Under the pieces are notes generated by a model. The model searched no databases. It was given only the letters and a program-made list of their open reading frames with translations, and was not told where the DNA came from. From positions 868,001-932,000 of the forward strand of contig NC_133014.1 of NCBI RefSeq assembly GCF_048564905.1: a DNA stretch of 64,000 nt, given 5' to 3'. A program made the position numbers and the translations under genes. Every line of letters begins with the position of its first letter. Position 1 is the first letter of the stretch. Shown piece after piece: positions 9,341 to 23,307 of the stretch. Origin of the DNA: Vicugna pacos. Lineage: Eukaryota; Chordata; Mammalia; Artiodactyla; Camelidae.

Positions 9341-12300
9341 GGCCTGCACATTCCTGGGCCTGCACACAACTGGGCCTGCACACTCTTGGACCTGCACAAT
9401 CCTGGATCTACGCACACCGGGGCCTGCAGGAACCTGGGCCTGTACACTCCCGGGCCGGTTCCGTATTGAATCTGCACACTTCTGGGCCTGCACACTCATG
9501 GGCCTGCAAACTCCAGGACATGCACAATCTTGAGCCTGAACACACCTGGGCCTGTATATTCCTGATTTTGCCCAATCCTGGGCCTGAACACTGCTAGGCC
9601 TGCACAGCCCTAACCTGTACAGTCCTGGGCCTGCACACCCCTGTCTCTGCACACTCCGGAGTCTGCACACGCCTGGGGCTGCACACTCCTGGGCCTGTAC
9701 ACTCCTGGGCCTACACACTCCTGGGGGTGCTCACTGCTTGGCCTGCACACTCCTGGGCCTGCACATTCGAGGGCCTGTCCTCTCCAGGGCCTGCACACTC
9801 CTGGGACTGCAAAAACCTGGGCCTGCATGCTCTGGACCTGCGCACACCTGGGCCTGCACGAACCTGGGCCTGAACACTTCTGGCCCTGCACACTGCTGGG
9901 CCTACCTTCCCCTGGGCCCGCACAATCCCTCGTGTGCACACTACTTGGCCTGCACACTCCTGGGACTTCCCTCTAATGGGCCTGCCCCCAAGTCGCCCGG
10001 CCCTCTCCTGGACCTGCACACTCTTGGGCCTGCACACTGCTGGTCCTGCTCCCACTTGTGCCTGCACAATCCTGGGCCTACACACTCCAGGGCCTGCCCT
10101 CTGCTGGGCCCGCATACTCCTGGGACAGCAGACACCTGGGCCTACACAATCCTGGACCTACGCACACCTGGGACTGCATGAACCTTGGCTTGTACACTCC
10201 CAGGCCTTCTCCCACATATGCCCGTACACTCCTAGGCTTGTTCCCATCTGTGCCAGCACATTCCTGGGGCTGCACATGGCTTGGCCTGCACAGCCCTTGG
10301 CCTGTACAATCCTGGGCCTACACACTCCTGTCTCTGCACACGCCGGTGTCTGCACACACCTGGGTCTGCAACTCCTGGGCCTGCACACACCGGGTCCTGC
10401 CCTCTCCTGGGCCTGCACACACCTGGGACTGCACAGGCCTGGGCCTGCACTCTACTTGGCCTGCACACTGCTGGGCCTGCTCCCTCCTGTGACTGCATAT
10501 TCCTAGGCAAGCACAGTCTTGGGCCTACACACATCTGGCCCTGCCCTATCCCAGGCCAGCCCACACCTCGGCCGACCCTCTCATGAACCTGCACACTCCT
10601 GGGCCTTCCCTCTCCTGGGCCTTCCCCCAATTCGGCCGGCCCTCTCCTGGACCTGTGCACTCCTGGCCGGCACACTTCTAGGGCTTGCGCTCTCTTTGGC
10701 CTGCACACTCCTGGGTCTGCACCCACCTGGGCTTGCACACCCTTCTCTCTGCACACTCCTGGGCCTGCACACTCCTGGGCCTGCACACTCCTGGGCCTGC
10801 ACATCCCACAGCCTGCACACACCTGGGCCTGTACACTCCTGGGCCTACACACACACACAGGCCTGTACACTCCTGGCCAGCACACTCGTGTGCCTCCTCC
10901 CTCCTGTGTGTGCACACTCCTGGGCCTGCACACTGCTAACCTTGAACACTCCTGCACCTGTTCCATCCTGTGATTGCACACTGCTGTGCCGACACACTCC
11001 CGGGCCTGTACAGTCCTGGGCCTAACCTGGCCTGGGCCTGCACCCTCCTTGTCCTGCGCACTCCTATGTCTGCACACTCCTGGGCCTGCACACTGCTGGG
11101 CCCGCACAATCCATCGTGTGCACACTCCAGGGCCTGCACACTCCTGGGCCTTCCCTCTCCTGGGCCTGCTCCCCATTTGGCCGGCCCTCTCCTGGGCCTG
11201 CGCACACCTGGGTCTGCACGAACCTGGGCCTGTACCCTACTGGGCCTGCACACTCTTGTACCTGCTCACACCTGTGACTGCATACTCCTCGGCCTACAAA
11301 CTCCTGGTCCTGCACACTCCTTGGCCTGCCCCATTTGGCCCTGCCCTCTCCTGTGACGGCCCTCACCGGTCCTGCACACTCCTGGGCCTGAACTTGACTG
11401 GTCCTGCACACTCTTGGGCCTGCACACTTCTGGCCCTGCACACTCCTGGGCCTGCCTTCTCCTGGGCCCACACAATCCCTCGTCTGCACACTCCTGGGTC
11501 TGCACGCTTCTGGGCCTTCCCTCTCCTGGGCCTGCCCGAAATTCGGCCGGCCCTCTCCTGGACCTGTATATTCCTGGGCCTTCACACTACTGGGCCTGCT
11601 CCCACTTGTGCCTGCACACACCTGGGACTTCACATTCCTCGGCCTGCTCCCTCCTGTGCCTGCACAGTCCTGCGCATGCACACTCCTGGGCCTGCACACT
11701 CCTGGATCTGTACACTCCTGGGCCTTCCCTGGCAATGGCCTTCTCTGGCCTGGGCTCGCACACTACTGGGCCCGCAAACTCCTGGATTGCACACTCATGG
11801 GCCTGCACACTCCACAGGCACAATCTTGAGCCTGAACACACTTGGGCCTGTTTACTCCTGATTTTGCACACTCCTGGGCCGGAACACTGCTGGGCCTGCA
11901 CAGCCCTAGGCCTGTACATTCCTGGACCTGCACACCCCTGTCTCTGCACACTCCGGAGTCTGCACACGCCTGGGCCTGCACACTCCTGGGCCTGTACACT
12001 CCCGGGCCTCCACAAACACGGGCCTGTACACTCCTGGCCAGCACACCCGTGTGCCTCCTCCCTCCTGTGTGTGCACACTCCTGGGCCTGCACACTGCTGG
12101 CCTTGAACACTCCTGCACCTGTTCCCTCCTGAGATTGCACACTGCTGTGCCGACACACTCCCGGGCCTGTACACTCCTGGGCCTACCCTGGCCTGGGCCT
12201 GCACCCTCCTTGTCCTGCACACTCCTCTGTCTGCACACTCCTAGGCCTGAACACTTCTGGCCCTGCACACTGCTGGGCCTAACTTCTCCTGGGCCCACAC

Positions 12301-15300
12301 ATTCCCTCGTGTGCACACTCCTTGGCCTGCACACTCCTGGGACTTCCCCCTAATGGGCCTGCCCCCAATTCGCCCGACCCTCGCCTGGACCTGCACACTC
12401 TTGGGCCTGCATACTACTGGTCCTGCTCCCACTTGTGCCTGCACAATCCTGGGCCTACACACTCCAGGGCCTGCCCTCTGCTGGGCCCGCATACTCCTGG
12501 GACAGCAGACACATGGGCCTACACAACCCTGGACCTACGCACACCAGGGCCTGCGTCAACCTTGGCTTGTACACTCCCGGGCCTTCTACCACATATGCCT
12601 GTACACTCCTAGGCTTGTTCCCATCTCTGCCGGCACATTCCTGGGGCTGCACATGGCTTGGCCTGCACAGTCCTTTGCCTGTACAATCCTGGGCCTACAC
12701 ACTCCTGTCTCTGCACACTCCGGTGTCTGCACACACCTGGGCCTGCAACTCCTGGGCCTGCAGGCACCGGGGCCTGCCCTATCTGGGCCTGTACACACCT
12801 GGGACTACACATGCCTGGGCATGTACACTCATAGACCTGCAAACAACTGGGCCTGGACACTGCTGGGATAGCACACTCCTGGGCCTGTACACTCCTGGAC
12901 CTGCAATGGTCTGGGCCTGCACCCTCCTTGGCCTGCACACTCCTCTGTCTGCACATTCTTGGGCCTGCATACTTCTTGCCCTGCACATTGCAGGGCCTGA
13001 CTTATCCTGGGCCCTCACAATCCCTCGTGTGCACACCCATGGGCCTGCCCTCTCCTGGGCCTGCACAATCCTGGAACTGCATACACCTGGGCCTGCACAC
13101 TCCTGGACCTGCGCACACATGGACCTGCCCTGTCCTGGGCCCGCACAATCCCTTGTGTGCACACTCCTGGGCTTGCACTCTCCTAGGCCTGTACACTCCT
13201 GGGCATGCACACCCCTGTCTGCACACTCCGGTGTCTGCAAACTCCAGGGCCTGCGCACACATGGGCCGGTACACTCCTGGGACAGCACACACCAGGGCCT
13301 ACACACTCCTGGACCTGTGCACACCTGGGCCGGCATTAACCTGGGCTTGTACAATCCTGGGCTTGCTCCCATCTATGCCTGCCTAACCCTAGGCCTGTTC
13401 CCACATGTCCCGGCACACTCCTGGGGCGGAACGCTGGAAGGCCTGCACAGCCCTGGGCATATACACTCCTGGGCCTGCACACTCCTGTCTCTGCACACAC
13501 CGGTGTCTTCACACACCTGGGCCTGCACACTCCTGGACCTGCGCACACCTGGGCCTGCATGATCCTGGGCATGTACACACCTGGGCCTGCACACTCTTTT
13601 ACCTGCTCCCTCCTGTGACTGCATACTCCTGGGCCTGCAAACTTCAGGTCCTGCACAATCCTGGCACTGCCCAATTTGTCCCTGCCCTCTGCTGTGATGG
13701 CCCTCACCTGTCCTGCACACTCCTGGGCCTTAACACTACTGGCCCTGCACACTCTTGGGCATGCACACTTCTGGCCCTGCACACTCCTGGGCCTGCCTTC
13801 TCCTGGGCCTGCCCGCAACTCGGCCGGCCCTCCCCTGGACCCACATACTCTTGGGCCTGCACACTACTGGGACTGCTCCCACTTGTGCCTGCACACACCT
13901 GGGTCTGCTCACTACTCGGTCTGCTCCCTCCTGTGACTGCATACTGCTGGGCAAGCACAGTCTTCGGCATACACACCCCTGGCCCTGCCGTATCCCAGGC
14001 CAGCGCCCCCTCGTCCGACACTCTCACAAGCCTGCACACTCCTGGGACTGCACAATACAGGGCCTGTACGCATCTATCCCTACACACTCCTAGGCCTGCA
14101 AACTCCTGGGTATCCTCCCTCCTGTACCTACACACTCCTGGGCCTGCACAATCCAGGGCCTGCAGACTCCTGGGACTGCACACACCAGGGCCTGCACTCT
14201 CCTGGACCTCTGCACAACAGGGCCTGCACGAACATCGGCCTATTAACTCCTGGGCTTGCACACTCTGTACCTACACACTCCTGGGCCTGCACATTCCAGG
14301 GCATGCCCTCTCCTGGGCCTGCACACTCCAAGGACTGCACACACCTGAGCCTGCTCACTCCTGTGACTGCATACTCCTCGGCCTACAAACTCCTGGTCCT
14401 GCACACCCCTTGGCCTGCCCCATTTGGCCCTGCCCTCTCCTGTGATGGCCCTCACCTTTCCTGCACACTCCAGGGCCTGAACACTACTGGCCCTGCACAC
14501 TCCAGGGCCTGCCTTCACCTGGGCCCACACAATCCCTCATCTGCACACCCCTGGCCTGCACTCTTCTGGGCCTTCCCTCTCCTGGGCCTGCCCCCAATTC
14601 GGCCAGCCCTCTCCTGGACCTGTACATTCTTGGGCCTTCACACTCCTTATTCGGCTCCCTCCTGTGCCTGCACACTCCTGGGCATGCACAATCCTGGACC
14701 TGCACACTCCTGGATCTGTACACTCCTGGGCCTTCCCTGGCATGGGCCTTCTCTGGCCTGGGCTTGCACACTACTGGGCCCACACACTCATGGATTGCAC
14801 AGTCATGGGCTTGCACACTCCAGGACATGCACAACCTTGAGCCTGAACACACCTGGGCCTGTGTACTCCTGATTTTGCACACTCCTGGGCCTGAACACTG
14901 CTGGGCCTGCACAGCCCTAGGCCTGTACAAACCTGGGCCTGCACACTCCTGTCTCTGCACACTCCGGAGTCTGCACACGCCTGGGCCTGCACACTCCTGG
15001 GCCTGTGCACTCATGGGCCTGCACCCTCCTTGGCCTGCACAATGCTTTGTCTGCACACTCCTGGGCCTGCACACTCCTGGGCCTGCAAACTTCAGGACCT
15101 GCACACTCCTGGGACAGCAGACACCTGGGCCTTCACACTCCTGGACCTGCGCACACTTGGGCCTGCATGAACCTGGGCTTGTACACTCCTGGGTCTGCTC
15201 CCATGTATGCCTGCACACTCCTAGCCCTGTTCCCACCTGTGCCGGCACACTCCTGGGCCTGCACACACCTGTCTCTGCACACTCCAGTGTCTTCACACTC

Positions 15301-18178
15301 CTGGGCCTGCACACTCGTGTGCCGTCACACTTCTGGGACAAAACACTTGTGCGCCTACACACTCCTGGCCCTGCACACTCCTGAGACTGGACACTCCTGG
15401 TCCTGTCCTGGCCTGGGCCTGGACACTAATGGCCATGCACACTCCTGTACCTGCGCAAAGCTGGGCCTCCACGAACCTAGGACTGTACACTCCTGGGCCT
15501 GCAAAGTTCAGTACCTGCTCACTCCTTAACCTGCTCTCTCCTGTGACTACATACCCCTGGGCCGGCAATCTCCTAGTCCTGCACGCTCCTGGGCCTTTAC
15601 ACTACAGGCCCTGCACACTGTTGGGCCTGCACACTTCTGGCCCTGCACACTCCTGGGCCTGCCCTCTCCTGGGCCCGCACAATCCCTCATGTGCACACTC
15701 CTGGGCCTGCACACTCCTGCGCCTTCCCTCTCCTGGGCCTGCCCCCAATTCGGCCGGCCCTCTCCTGGACCTGCACACTCTTGGGCCTGCACACTACTGG
15801 GCCTGCTCCCACTTGTGCTTGCACACACCTGGGACTGCAGACTCCTCGGCCTGCTTCCTCCTGTGCCTACACACTCCTGGGCCTGCCCTGGCCTGGGCCT
15901 GCACACTCCTGGAACTGCACCATCCTGGGCCTGCACACTCCTCTGTCTCCACAATCCTGGGACTGCACACTCCTGGGTCTGTATATCCCAGAGCCTGCAT
16001 ACACCTGGGCTGTACACTCCTGTGCCAGTACACTAGTGTGCCTGCTCCCTCCAGTGTCTGCACATTCCTGGGCCTGCACAGTCCTGGGTATGCACACCCT
16101 TTAGCCTGCACACTCCTGGGCCTGTTCCATATTGTGTCTGCACACTCCTGGGTCTGCACGCTCCTGGACCTGCGCACACCTGGGTCTGCACGAACCTGGG
16201 CTTCTACCCTACTGGGCCTGCACACTCTTGTACCTGCTCACTCCTGTGACTGCATACTCCTCGGCCTACAAACTCCTGGTCCTGCACACTCCTTGGCCTG
16301 CCCCATTTGGCACTGCCCTCTCCTGTGACGGCCCTCACAGGTCCTACACACTCCTGGGCCTGAACATGACTGGCCCTGCACACTCTTGGGCCTGCACACT
16401 TCTGCCCTGCACACTCCTGGGCCTGCCTTCTCCTGGGCCCACACAATCCCTCGTCTGCACACTCCTAGACCTGCACGCTTCTGGGCCTTCCCTCTCCTGG
16501 GCCTGCCCCCAATTCGGCCGGCCCTCTCCTGGACCTGTTCATTCCTGGGCCTTCACAATACTGGGCCTGCTCACACTTGTGCCTGCACACACCTGGGACT
16601 GCACCCTCCTCGGCCTGCTCCCTCCTGTGCCTGCACAGTCCTGCGCATGCACACTCCTGGGCCAGCACAATCCTGGATCTGTACACTCCTGGGCCTTCCC
16701 TGGCATGGGCCTTCTCTGGCCTGGGCTTGCACACTACTGGACCCGCACACTCCTTGATTGCACACTCATGGGCCTGCACACTCCAGGACAGGCACAATCT
16801 TGAGCCTGAACACACCTGGGCCTGTATACTCCTGATTCTGCACACTCCTGGGCCTGAACACTGCTGGGACTCACAGCCCTGGGCATGCATACTCCTGGGC
16901 CTGCACACTCCAGGGTCTGTACCCTCTTAGGCCTGCCCTGGCCTGGGCCTGCACCCTCCTTGGCCTGCACACTCCTCTGTCTGCACACTCCTGGGCCTGC
17001 ACAAGGTTGGGCCTGCACACACCTGGGCCTGTATACTCCTGGATCTGCACACTCCTGTGACTGATCCCTCCTGTGTCTGCACACTCCTGGGCCTGCACAC
17101 TGCTGGGCCTGCCCTCTCCTGGGCCCGCACAATCCCTCGAGTGCACACTCACGGCCTGCACACTCATGGGCCTGCACACCCCTGGATATGTACACTCCTG
17201 GGCCTTCCCTGGCATGGGCCTTCTCTGGCCCTGGCTTGCACACTACTGGGCCCGCACACTCCTGGATTGCACACTCATGGGCCTGCACACTCCAGGACAT
17301 GCACAATCTTCAGCCTGAACACACCTGGGCCTGTATACTCCTGATTTTGCACACTCCTGGGCCTGAACACTGCTAGGCCTGCACAGCCCTAACCTGTACA
17401 TTCCTGGGCCTGCACACCCCTGTCTCTGCACACTCCAGAGTCTGCACACGCCTGGGGGTGCTCACTGCTTGGCCTGCACACTCCTGGGCCTGCACATTCG
17501 AGGGCCTGTCCTCTCCAGGGCCTGCACTCTCCTGGGACTGCACACACCTGGGCCTGCATGCTCCTGGACCTGCGCACACCTGGGCCTGCACGAACCTGGG
17601 CTTCTACACTCCTGGGCCTGCACACTCCTGTACATGCTCACTCCTGGGACTGTATAATCCTGGGCAAGCACAGTCTTGACCTACACACCCCTGGCCCTGC
17701 CCTATCCCGGGCCAGCCCCCACTTCGGCCGACCCTCTCATGGACCAGCACACTCCTGGCGCTGCACACTCCAGGGCCTGCTCGCATCTGTCCCTACACAC
17801 TCCTTCGTCTGCAAACTCCTGGGCCTGCTCCCTCCTGTACCTACACACTCCTGGGCCTGCACATTCCAGGGCATGCCCTCTCCTGGGCCTGCACACTCCA
17901 AGGACTGCACACACCTGGGCCTGCTCACTCCTGTGACCGCATACTCCTCGGCCTACAAACTCCTTGTCCTGCACACTCCTTGGCCTGCCCCATTTGGCCC
18001 TGCCCTCTCCTGTGATGGCCCTCACCTTTCCTGCACTCTCCGGGGCCTGAACACTACTGGCCCTGCACACTCCTGGGCCTGCACACTTCTGTCCCTGCAC
18101 ACTCCTAGGCCTGCCCTCTCCTGGGCCCGCACAATGCCTCGTCTGCACAGTCCTGGGCCTGCACACTCCTTGGCCTGC
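9341..18178. repeat. outer minisatellite domain of unit 1
   Basis: The longest 16-bp repeat domain (8838 bases). Second-order copies of ~100-base blocks recur inside it: a 'gcgcacacctgggcctgca / gaacctgggcttgtacac / gctcccat.tatgcc' block appears near 10160, 12528, 13310 and 15140. The stretch from 13623 onward repeats the window start almost base for base. The open frames, up to 346 codons at 13405-14445, all have the 16-residue period. Confidence 0.95.
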
Positions 18179-18334
18179 ACACCAGCCCTCTGTGGGGCCC
18201 TTCCTTTGCTGAGTCTGTGCATGAGCTCCCTGTGATGCCAGCCCGCAGAGGTGACAGGTGCAGTAGGTGTTTGTGGTTCTAGAGACATGATGGCTTTCCT
18301 AGGAAGCCGGGTCCAGAATGATCCCCACTGCGCC

Positions 18335-18449
18335 GATGGGGGATTGGGGAGACCCTGAGAAGCAGGTGGCTTGTCCAGGGTGACAGCACTGCTGGCGGGG
18401 GAGCCGGGTCTGAAGCCAGCTGTGTCATCAGAGCTGTGACCCTGGCTGC
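18335..18449 (+). mobile_element. MIR-like SINE fragment, copy 2
   Basis: Same fragment as at 4697 with a T-to-C change giving GGGAGCCGGG. Shared by descent through array duplication, not a separate insertion. Confidence 0.58.
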
Positions 18450-18719
18450 ATCCAGGCCTCCCCAGGGCTATAGGAGGGGCCGTGTTGGTGTCACTGGGTG
18501 GACATGGCATGGGGTGGGAAGTGAGCCATCAGCAGCCCAGAGAGGCCCTTGGGGAGCTTTGTGTAAGGAGGAAGCTTGGGGAAGGGGACCCCAGGAAGTG
18601 ACCTCACTTCCCTGGCAACAGAGCCCAACAGAACTTGGGACCCAGGTCACCAGGCACCCACTGTGTAGAGAAGGACACTTCTCAACCTACTTGGCTGGTG
18701 AACTCAGCTCAGCTCAGAC

Positions 18720-20632
18720 ATGTTTTGTTGCATCCCAAGATCCCGAGGTCGCGGCCCCCGGAAAGCCCGCAGCAACGGCCTTTGCCAACAGTGCCGACAG
18801 TGGGTCGGGTCTCACCCCAGGCGCCTCTGGCCTTTTGGCCAGAGGGACCGAAAGGTAACACAGGGAGGCCCAGGGCAGGCCCGCCCAGGCCAGGCCACCA
18901 CTCAGACCCCACCCGGGTGGCCCCACAGCCCCTTCCTGACTGGTGGCGGTGGGGCAGTCATGTTGGGGGGGTCCTGCCTCAAGCAAGAGCAGGCTGAGGA
19001 AGGGTCAGAGGCCTGGGGGGCCGATCACGTCACCAACCTGGGTCCAAGCGGGCTGGCTGGGATGTGGAGAACCGGGGCAGGGCCCTGCTGCCCGAGGTGG
19101 CGCCCATGCCCTAGGGTGTGTCTCTTGCCTCCCGGGTGACTGAGATGACCAAGGTCCCAGTCTGATCAGGCAGCAGACGGTCGAGTGGGGCAGAAGCAGG
19201 AGTGGTCCTGGCCAGGCAGGGCTCTGAGACCTCCGGGCCGGGCCGGCTGCCGGTCACTGTCATTGCAGAGCCAGACACCGCAGGATCCGGGGAACCAGGA
19301 CACTCATGCCAGCTCCCCAAGTGAGGGGCTGGTGTGCCACACTGTGGAAGGCCAGCACAGGCTCCGGAAGAGTCTGGGTATGAAGGGCTCCCCACCACCA
19401 CGGCCTCCTGCCCAGACGTCGCCCAGGTCTCTCCCCAGGATCTTGCCCAGGGCTGAGGGGCAGCTCAGCACCCCCGGCTCTGACCTGGAGCACCGGGCCC
19501 ACCACCCGGGGATTCAGGTAGAGGGCCAGGAGCCCCCCGAAGCACAGCCCAAAGGTGAGAAGGGCAGGGCCGGTGCGGGTGTGTAGGTGAGGGAGGGCGG
19601 AGGGCTGGGCCACACAGGGAGGCATTCCCAAAGTCTGCTGTTGGGACCAGAACAAAGACGGGCCTCAGACCACCTGTCTGGAAGAATTCAGTCACAGAAC
19701 AAGTGCCTGTGGGCACTTGCTCGGTGGGAGCTGTCTGCAAAGCTCTGGGAAGATTTCTGTCCTTGAAAAGGCACGTGGAAAGGGAGCCACGTGGGTACCT
19801 TTTTCCAGGTTGTGCCTGAGCACAACCACTAGACTTAAAGCTCTCTCCACGTCCAACAGTTACAGGTCCAGAGCAGGCAGGGGCAGGGGAAGACGCCAGA
19901 GAACCAAAACAGGACCACCAGGGTCCAGCAGGAGACCGCGAACTCCCTCCAGCTGCTCCTGCTGAACATGAAGATCCTGCTGCTCCAACTGCATATGAAG
20001 AGCCTGCCATTCCTGCTGATCTAGCTGCTCCTGAAGAGCCCGCCGTTCCTGCTGATCTAGCCGCTCCTGAAGAGCCCGCCGCTCCTGAAGAGCCTGCCGC
20101 TCCTGCTGATCTAGCCGCTCCTGAAGAGCCTGCCTCTCCTGAAGAGCCTGCCTCTCCTGCTGATCTAGCCGCTCCTGAAGAGCCCACGGCTCCTGAAGAG
20201 CCTGCCATTCCTGAAGAGCCCGCCGCTCCTGAAGCGCCTGCCGTTCCTGCTGATCTAGACACTCCTGAAGAGCCCGCCATTCCTGCTGATCTAGCCGCTC
20301 CTGAAGAACCTGCCGTTCCTGCTGATCTAGCCGATCCTGAAGAGCCTGCCTCTCCTGAAGAGCCTGCCTCTCCTGCTGATCTAGCCGCTCCTGAAGAGCC
20401 CACGGCTCCTGAAGAGCCTGCCATTCCTGAAGAGCCCGCCGCTCCTGAATCGCCTGCCGTTCCTGCTGCTCTAGCCGATCCTGAAGAGCCTGCAGCTCCT
20501 GAAGAGCCTGCCGCTCCTGCTGATCTTGCCACTCCTGAAGAGCCTGCTGCTCCTGCTGATCTTGCTGCTCCTGAGAAGCCTGCAGTTCCTGCACCTGCAC
20601 CTGGGCTGCTGGGCATTGGAGAACCATTTTAG
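18720..20632 (+). CDS. RalGDS-like truncated gene, copy 2 (397 aa)
   Basis: Exons 18720-18854, 19269-19554 and 19860-20632, with the same splice sites and phases as copy 1. The hexapeptide array is 108 bases (36 codons, six hexapeptides) longer than in copies 1, 5 and 6, the longest in the window, and the frame stays open to TAG at 20630-20632. Exon 2 reads RAHH, closer to the RALGDS parent than copy 1. The GEF catalytic region is absent here as well. Confidence 0.55.
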
Positions 20633-20826
20633 GCATCATCACCCACTAGGGCTGTGCCCCTCTGCATCCTCCTACACCTTGCCAAAATCCCACCATAAAT
20701 CCCCTCCCCTACCCGAAGTTGACTTCCCTACCCCTGAATTTGCTTTTGTCTTGTTTTTCTTTAGTTTAGTTTATTTGTTTTACATCATTTATGGCATCCT
20801 ATATTTTTCAATTTTCCACCTCCTGT

Positions 20827-20832
20827 AATAAA
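20827..20832 (+). promoter_or_regulatory. poly(A) signal AATAAA, copy 2
   Basis: Perfect AATAAA 195 bases after the stop of RalGDS-like copy 2. Confidence 0.48.
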
Positions 20833-20850
20833 ATACAGATTTTCTTCCCT

Positions 20851-20916
20851 TTTAAATTGTGCATTTCAGGAACATTAAGTGCATTCCCATGCTGTCCGAC
20901 CATCACTATCATGTAG
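20851..20916 (+). mobile_element. L1 3' UTR fragment, copy 2
   Basis: Same L1M-like text as at 7105, in the same position behind the poly(A) signal. Confidence 0.58.
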
Positions 20917-20984
20917 TTTTTTGCTCTTTACGCTATTTATTCCTGTGAAGGACATCCCACCACGGCCTCAAACCCCTCCTCTGG

Positions 20985-22182
20985 ACACTCCTGGGCATGC
21001 ACACTCCTGGGCCTGCACACTCCTGGATCTGTACACTCCTGGGCCTTCCCTGGCATGGGCCTTCTCTGGCCCTGGCTTGCACACTACTGGGCCTGCACAC
21101 TCCTGGATTGCACACTCATGGGCCTGCACACTCCAGGACATGCACAATCTTGAGCCTGAACACACCTGGACCTGTATACTCCTGATGTTGCACACTCCTG
21201 GGCCTGAACACTACTGGGCCTGCACACTGCTCGAACTGCACACTCATGGGTCTGCACACAACAGGACCTGCACAATCTTGGGCATTAACACACCTTGGCC
21301 TGTATACACCTGATTCTGTACACTCCAGGGCCTGAAAAATGCTGGGCCTCACAGCCCTGGGCATGCATACTCCTGGGTCTGCACACTCCAGGGTCTGTAC
21401 CCTCCTGGGCCTGCCATGGCCTGGGCCTGCACATACCTGGGCCTGCACACTCCTGGGCCTGCACAATGTTGGGCCTGCACACACCTGGGCCTGTATACTC
21501 CTGGACCTGCACACTCCTGTGACTGATCCCTACTGTGTCAGCACACTCCTGGGCCTGTACACTCCTGGGCCTGCCCCCAATTCGGCCGGCCCTCTCCTGG
21601 ACCTGCACACTCCTGGCCTGCACACTCCAGGGCCTGCGCTCTCCTAGGCCTGCACGCTTCTGGGTCTGCACCAACCTGGGCTTGCACACTCTTCTCTCTG
21701 CACACTCCTGGGCCTAAACAATCCTGGGCCTGCACACTCCTGGGCCTGCACACACCTGGGCCTGTACACTCCTGGGCCTACACACACACACAGGCCTGTA
21801 CACTCCAGGCCAGCACAATCGTGTGCCTCCTCCCTCCTGTGTGTGCACACTACTGGGCCTGCACACTCCTGGATTGCACACTCATGGGCCTGCACACTCC
21901 AGGACTTGCACAATCTTGAGCCTGAACACACCTGGGCCTGTATACTCCTGATTTTGCACACTCCTGGGCCTGAACACTGCTGGGCCTGCACAGCCCTAGG
22001 CCTGTACAATTCTGGGCCTGCACACTCCTGTCTCTGCACACTCCAGAGTCTGTACACACCTGGGCCTGCACACTTCTGGGCCTGCACTCTACTTGGCCTG
22101 CACACTACTGGGCCTGCTCCCTCCTTTGCCTGCACACTCCTGGGCATGCACACTCCTGGGCCTGCACACTCCTGGGCCTGCC
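20985..22182. repeat. inner minisatellite, unit 2
   Basis: The 1198-base version of the A-to-B spacer. It contains a landmark with 'cacacacacaca' near 21780 that is absent from the 432-base version in unit 1 but recurs in outer domains near 10850 and 31378. Confidence 0.9.
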
Positions 22183-22319
22183 CTGTCCCTGGCACCAGCC
22201 TCCTTCACCCCAACGGTGCCACTCACACGGCTGCGGCGTCTAGCCAGGAGCCCCCAACCGAAACCCCTCCCGAGGGACCCCCTTGCCGGCCCCCAGGGAA
22301 GCAGCGGGGCTCCTCTTAC

Positions 22320-22446
22320 CTGCGAGGCGGAGACGTAGTCCAGCTGCAGCCTGACGTCCAGCTGCCGGGCGTGCAGGGCCAGCTTGCATGAGGGCAGCAG
22401 GATGGCCGTGATCGGCTGGAAGCTGCCCCCGGGGCCACTACCGCCC
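22320..22446 (-). pseudogene. ADCY1-like exon, copy 2
   Basis: Same 42-codon open exon with both splice sites kept. One silent change (AGA to AGG at Arg) and one Ser-to-Pro change in the Gly/Ser-rich start are shared with the exon at 42428. Confidence 0.53.
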
Positions 22447-22795
22447 CTTGGGGAAGAAGAGGAGGAAAATCCACGTCAGTGCCAAGAACACAGGACCCGT
22501 CCACAGAGGGCCCCTCAGGTGTGACAACCCCAGAGGCGCCCGCAGCCGACCTGGGCTGAGAGCCACTTTTCTCGCGGAAGCTCAAGGACCTATGCTGAGC
22601 CTCCCTCTCCCTCCCTAAAGAGGGAAAACCCAGAGGTTTTCTAACTTTGCACTCACTGTCCATGTATCAGCCATGTCTAGTTTACCTCTCCAGCAGGGCA
22701 GACCCCCTCCCTGCCTTCCCCACCCTCTGCAGGCGGCTCTCGGGGGCCGGAGGGGCGCCCTTCCTCCCTGAGGCCAGCCCTGCTGGGGCAGCAGG

Positions 22796-23307
22796 TGTAA
22801 CAGAAAAGACCAAATCTGACTGCCTATTAGATCTGTTCTTTTTCCTTTAACCCTCTGCTGTTTTCCAGGCTGTCTTACCAGCTCTGCCCCTTTTGTAAAA
22901 CAATGTTGCCTTCAGCCTGAAATTGACAGCAGAGCCTGTTCTCAAGGCTCTCAGCCTTCAGGATAAGAGCTCTTTTCCTCTCCTATACACACAACAAGCT
23001 GCAGAACAGAAAGTAACATTTGTTTTGTTAGAGGCTTTACAGGGGCCCCATGAGCTGACCCACAACTGCAAAAACAAAGAATTCCTGCACCAAGGACTTT
23101 GCACCAACCACCCACAACCCCTCTCCTTTCGAGTGTAAAAGGAGCCTGAAGTCTCACTCGGAGAAGGTGGCTCTCCAGGACATTAGCCTGCCATCTTCTC
23201 GGTCAGCTGCCTTTCCAAATAAACTCACTATTCTTTACCCCGACACCGCGTCTCCCGATTTCTTGGCCTGTCGTGCGACTTGCGGAATGAGTGTGGACTT
23301 GGAAACA
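22796..23307 (+). mobile_element. solo LTR fossil (ERV1 type), copy 2
   Basis: Same 512-base LTR with CAGG on both sides, duplicated with segment B. Confidence 0.73.

Larger units (their letters stand above)
4541..18178. repeat. macrosatellite unit 1 (13,638 bp, longest)
   Basis: This is a complete unit: segment A (4541-7238), short minisatellite (7239-7670), segment B (7671-9340) and the longest minisatellite domain (9341-18178). It serves here as the reference for the others. Its inner minisatellite is about 766 bases shorter than in every other complete unit, so it is longest overall yet not ancestral in every part. Boundaries were set where the 16-base periodicity stops and where the next segment A begins. 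Confidence 0.9.

Noticed and set aside
8768-9533. Overlapping Pro/Ser-rich frames of 187 and 210 codons at the end of segment B
   Set aside because: They start in the LTR edge or intron-like DNA, one runs into minisatellite, and no family feature or splice support is visible.
13405-14445. 346-codon Cys/His/Pro-rich open frame, repeated near 25032 and 45140
   Set aside because: It is the 16-residue translation of the minisatellite. Other frames and the opposite strand of the same DNA are equally open, and no splice or start context supports it.
14484-15362. 292-codon Cys/Gln/Arg-rich minus-strand frame with regularly spaced cysteines
   Set aside because: The cysteine spacing is the minisatellite period, not a protein fold; the frame is a by-product of the stop-free core.
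9341-18178. CRISPR-like array of short repeats
   Set aside because: Units are directly abutting 16-mers with no unique spacers, in DNA with mammalian introns and retroelements.
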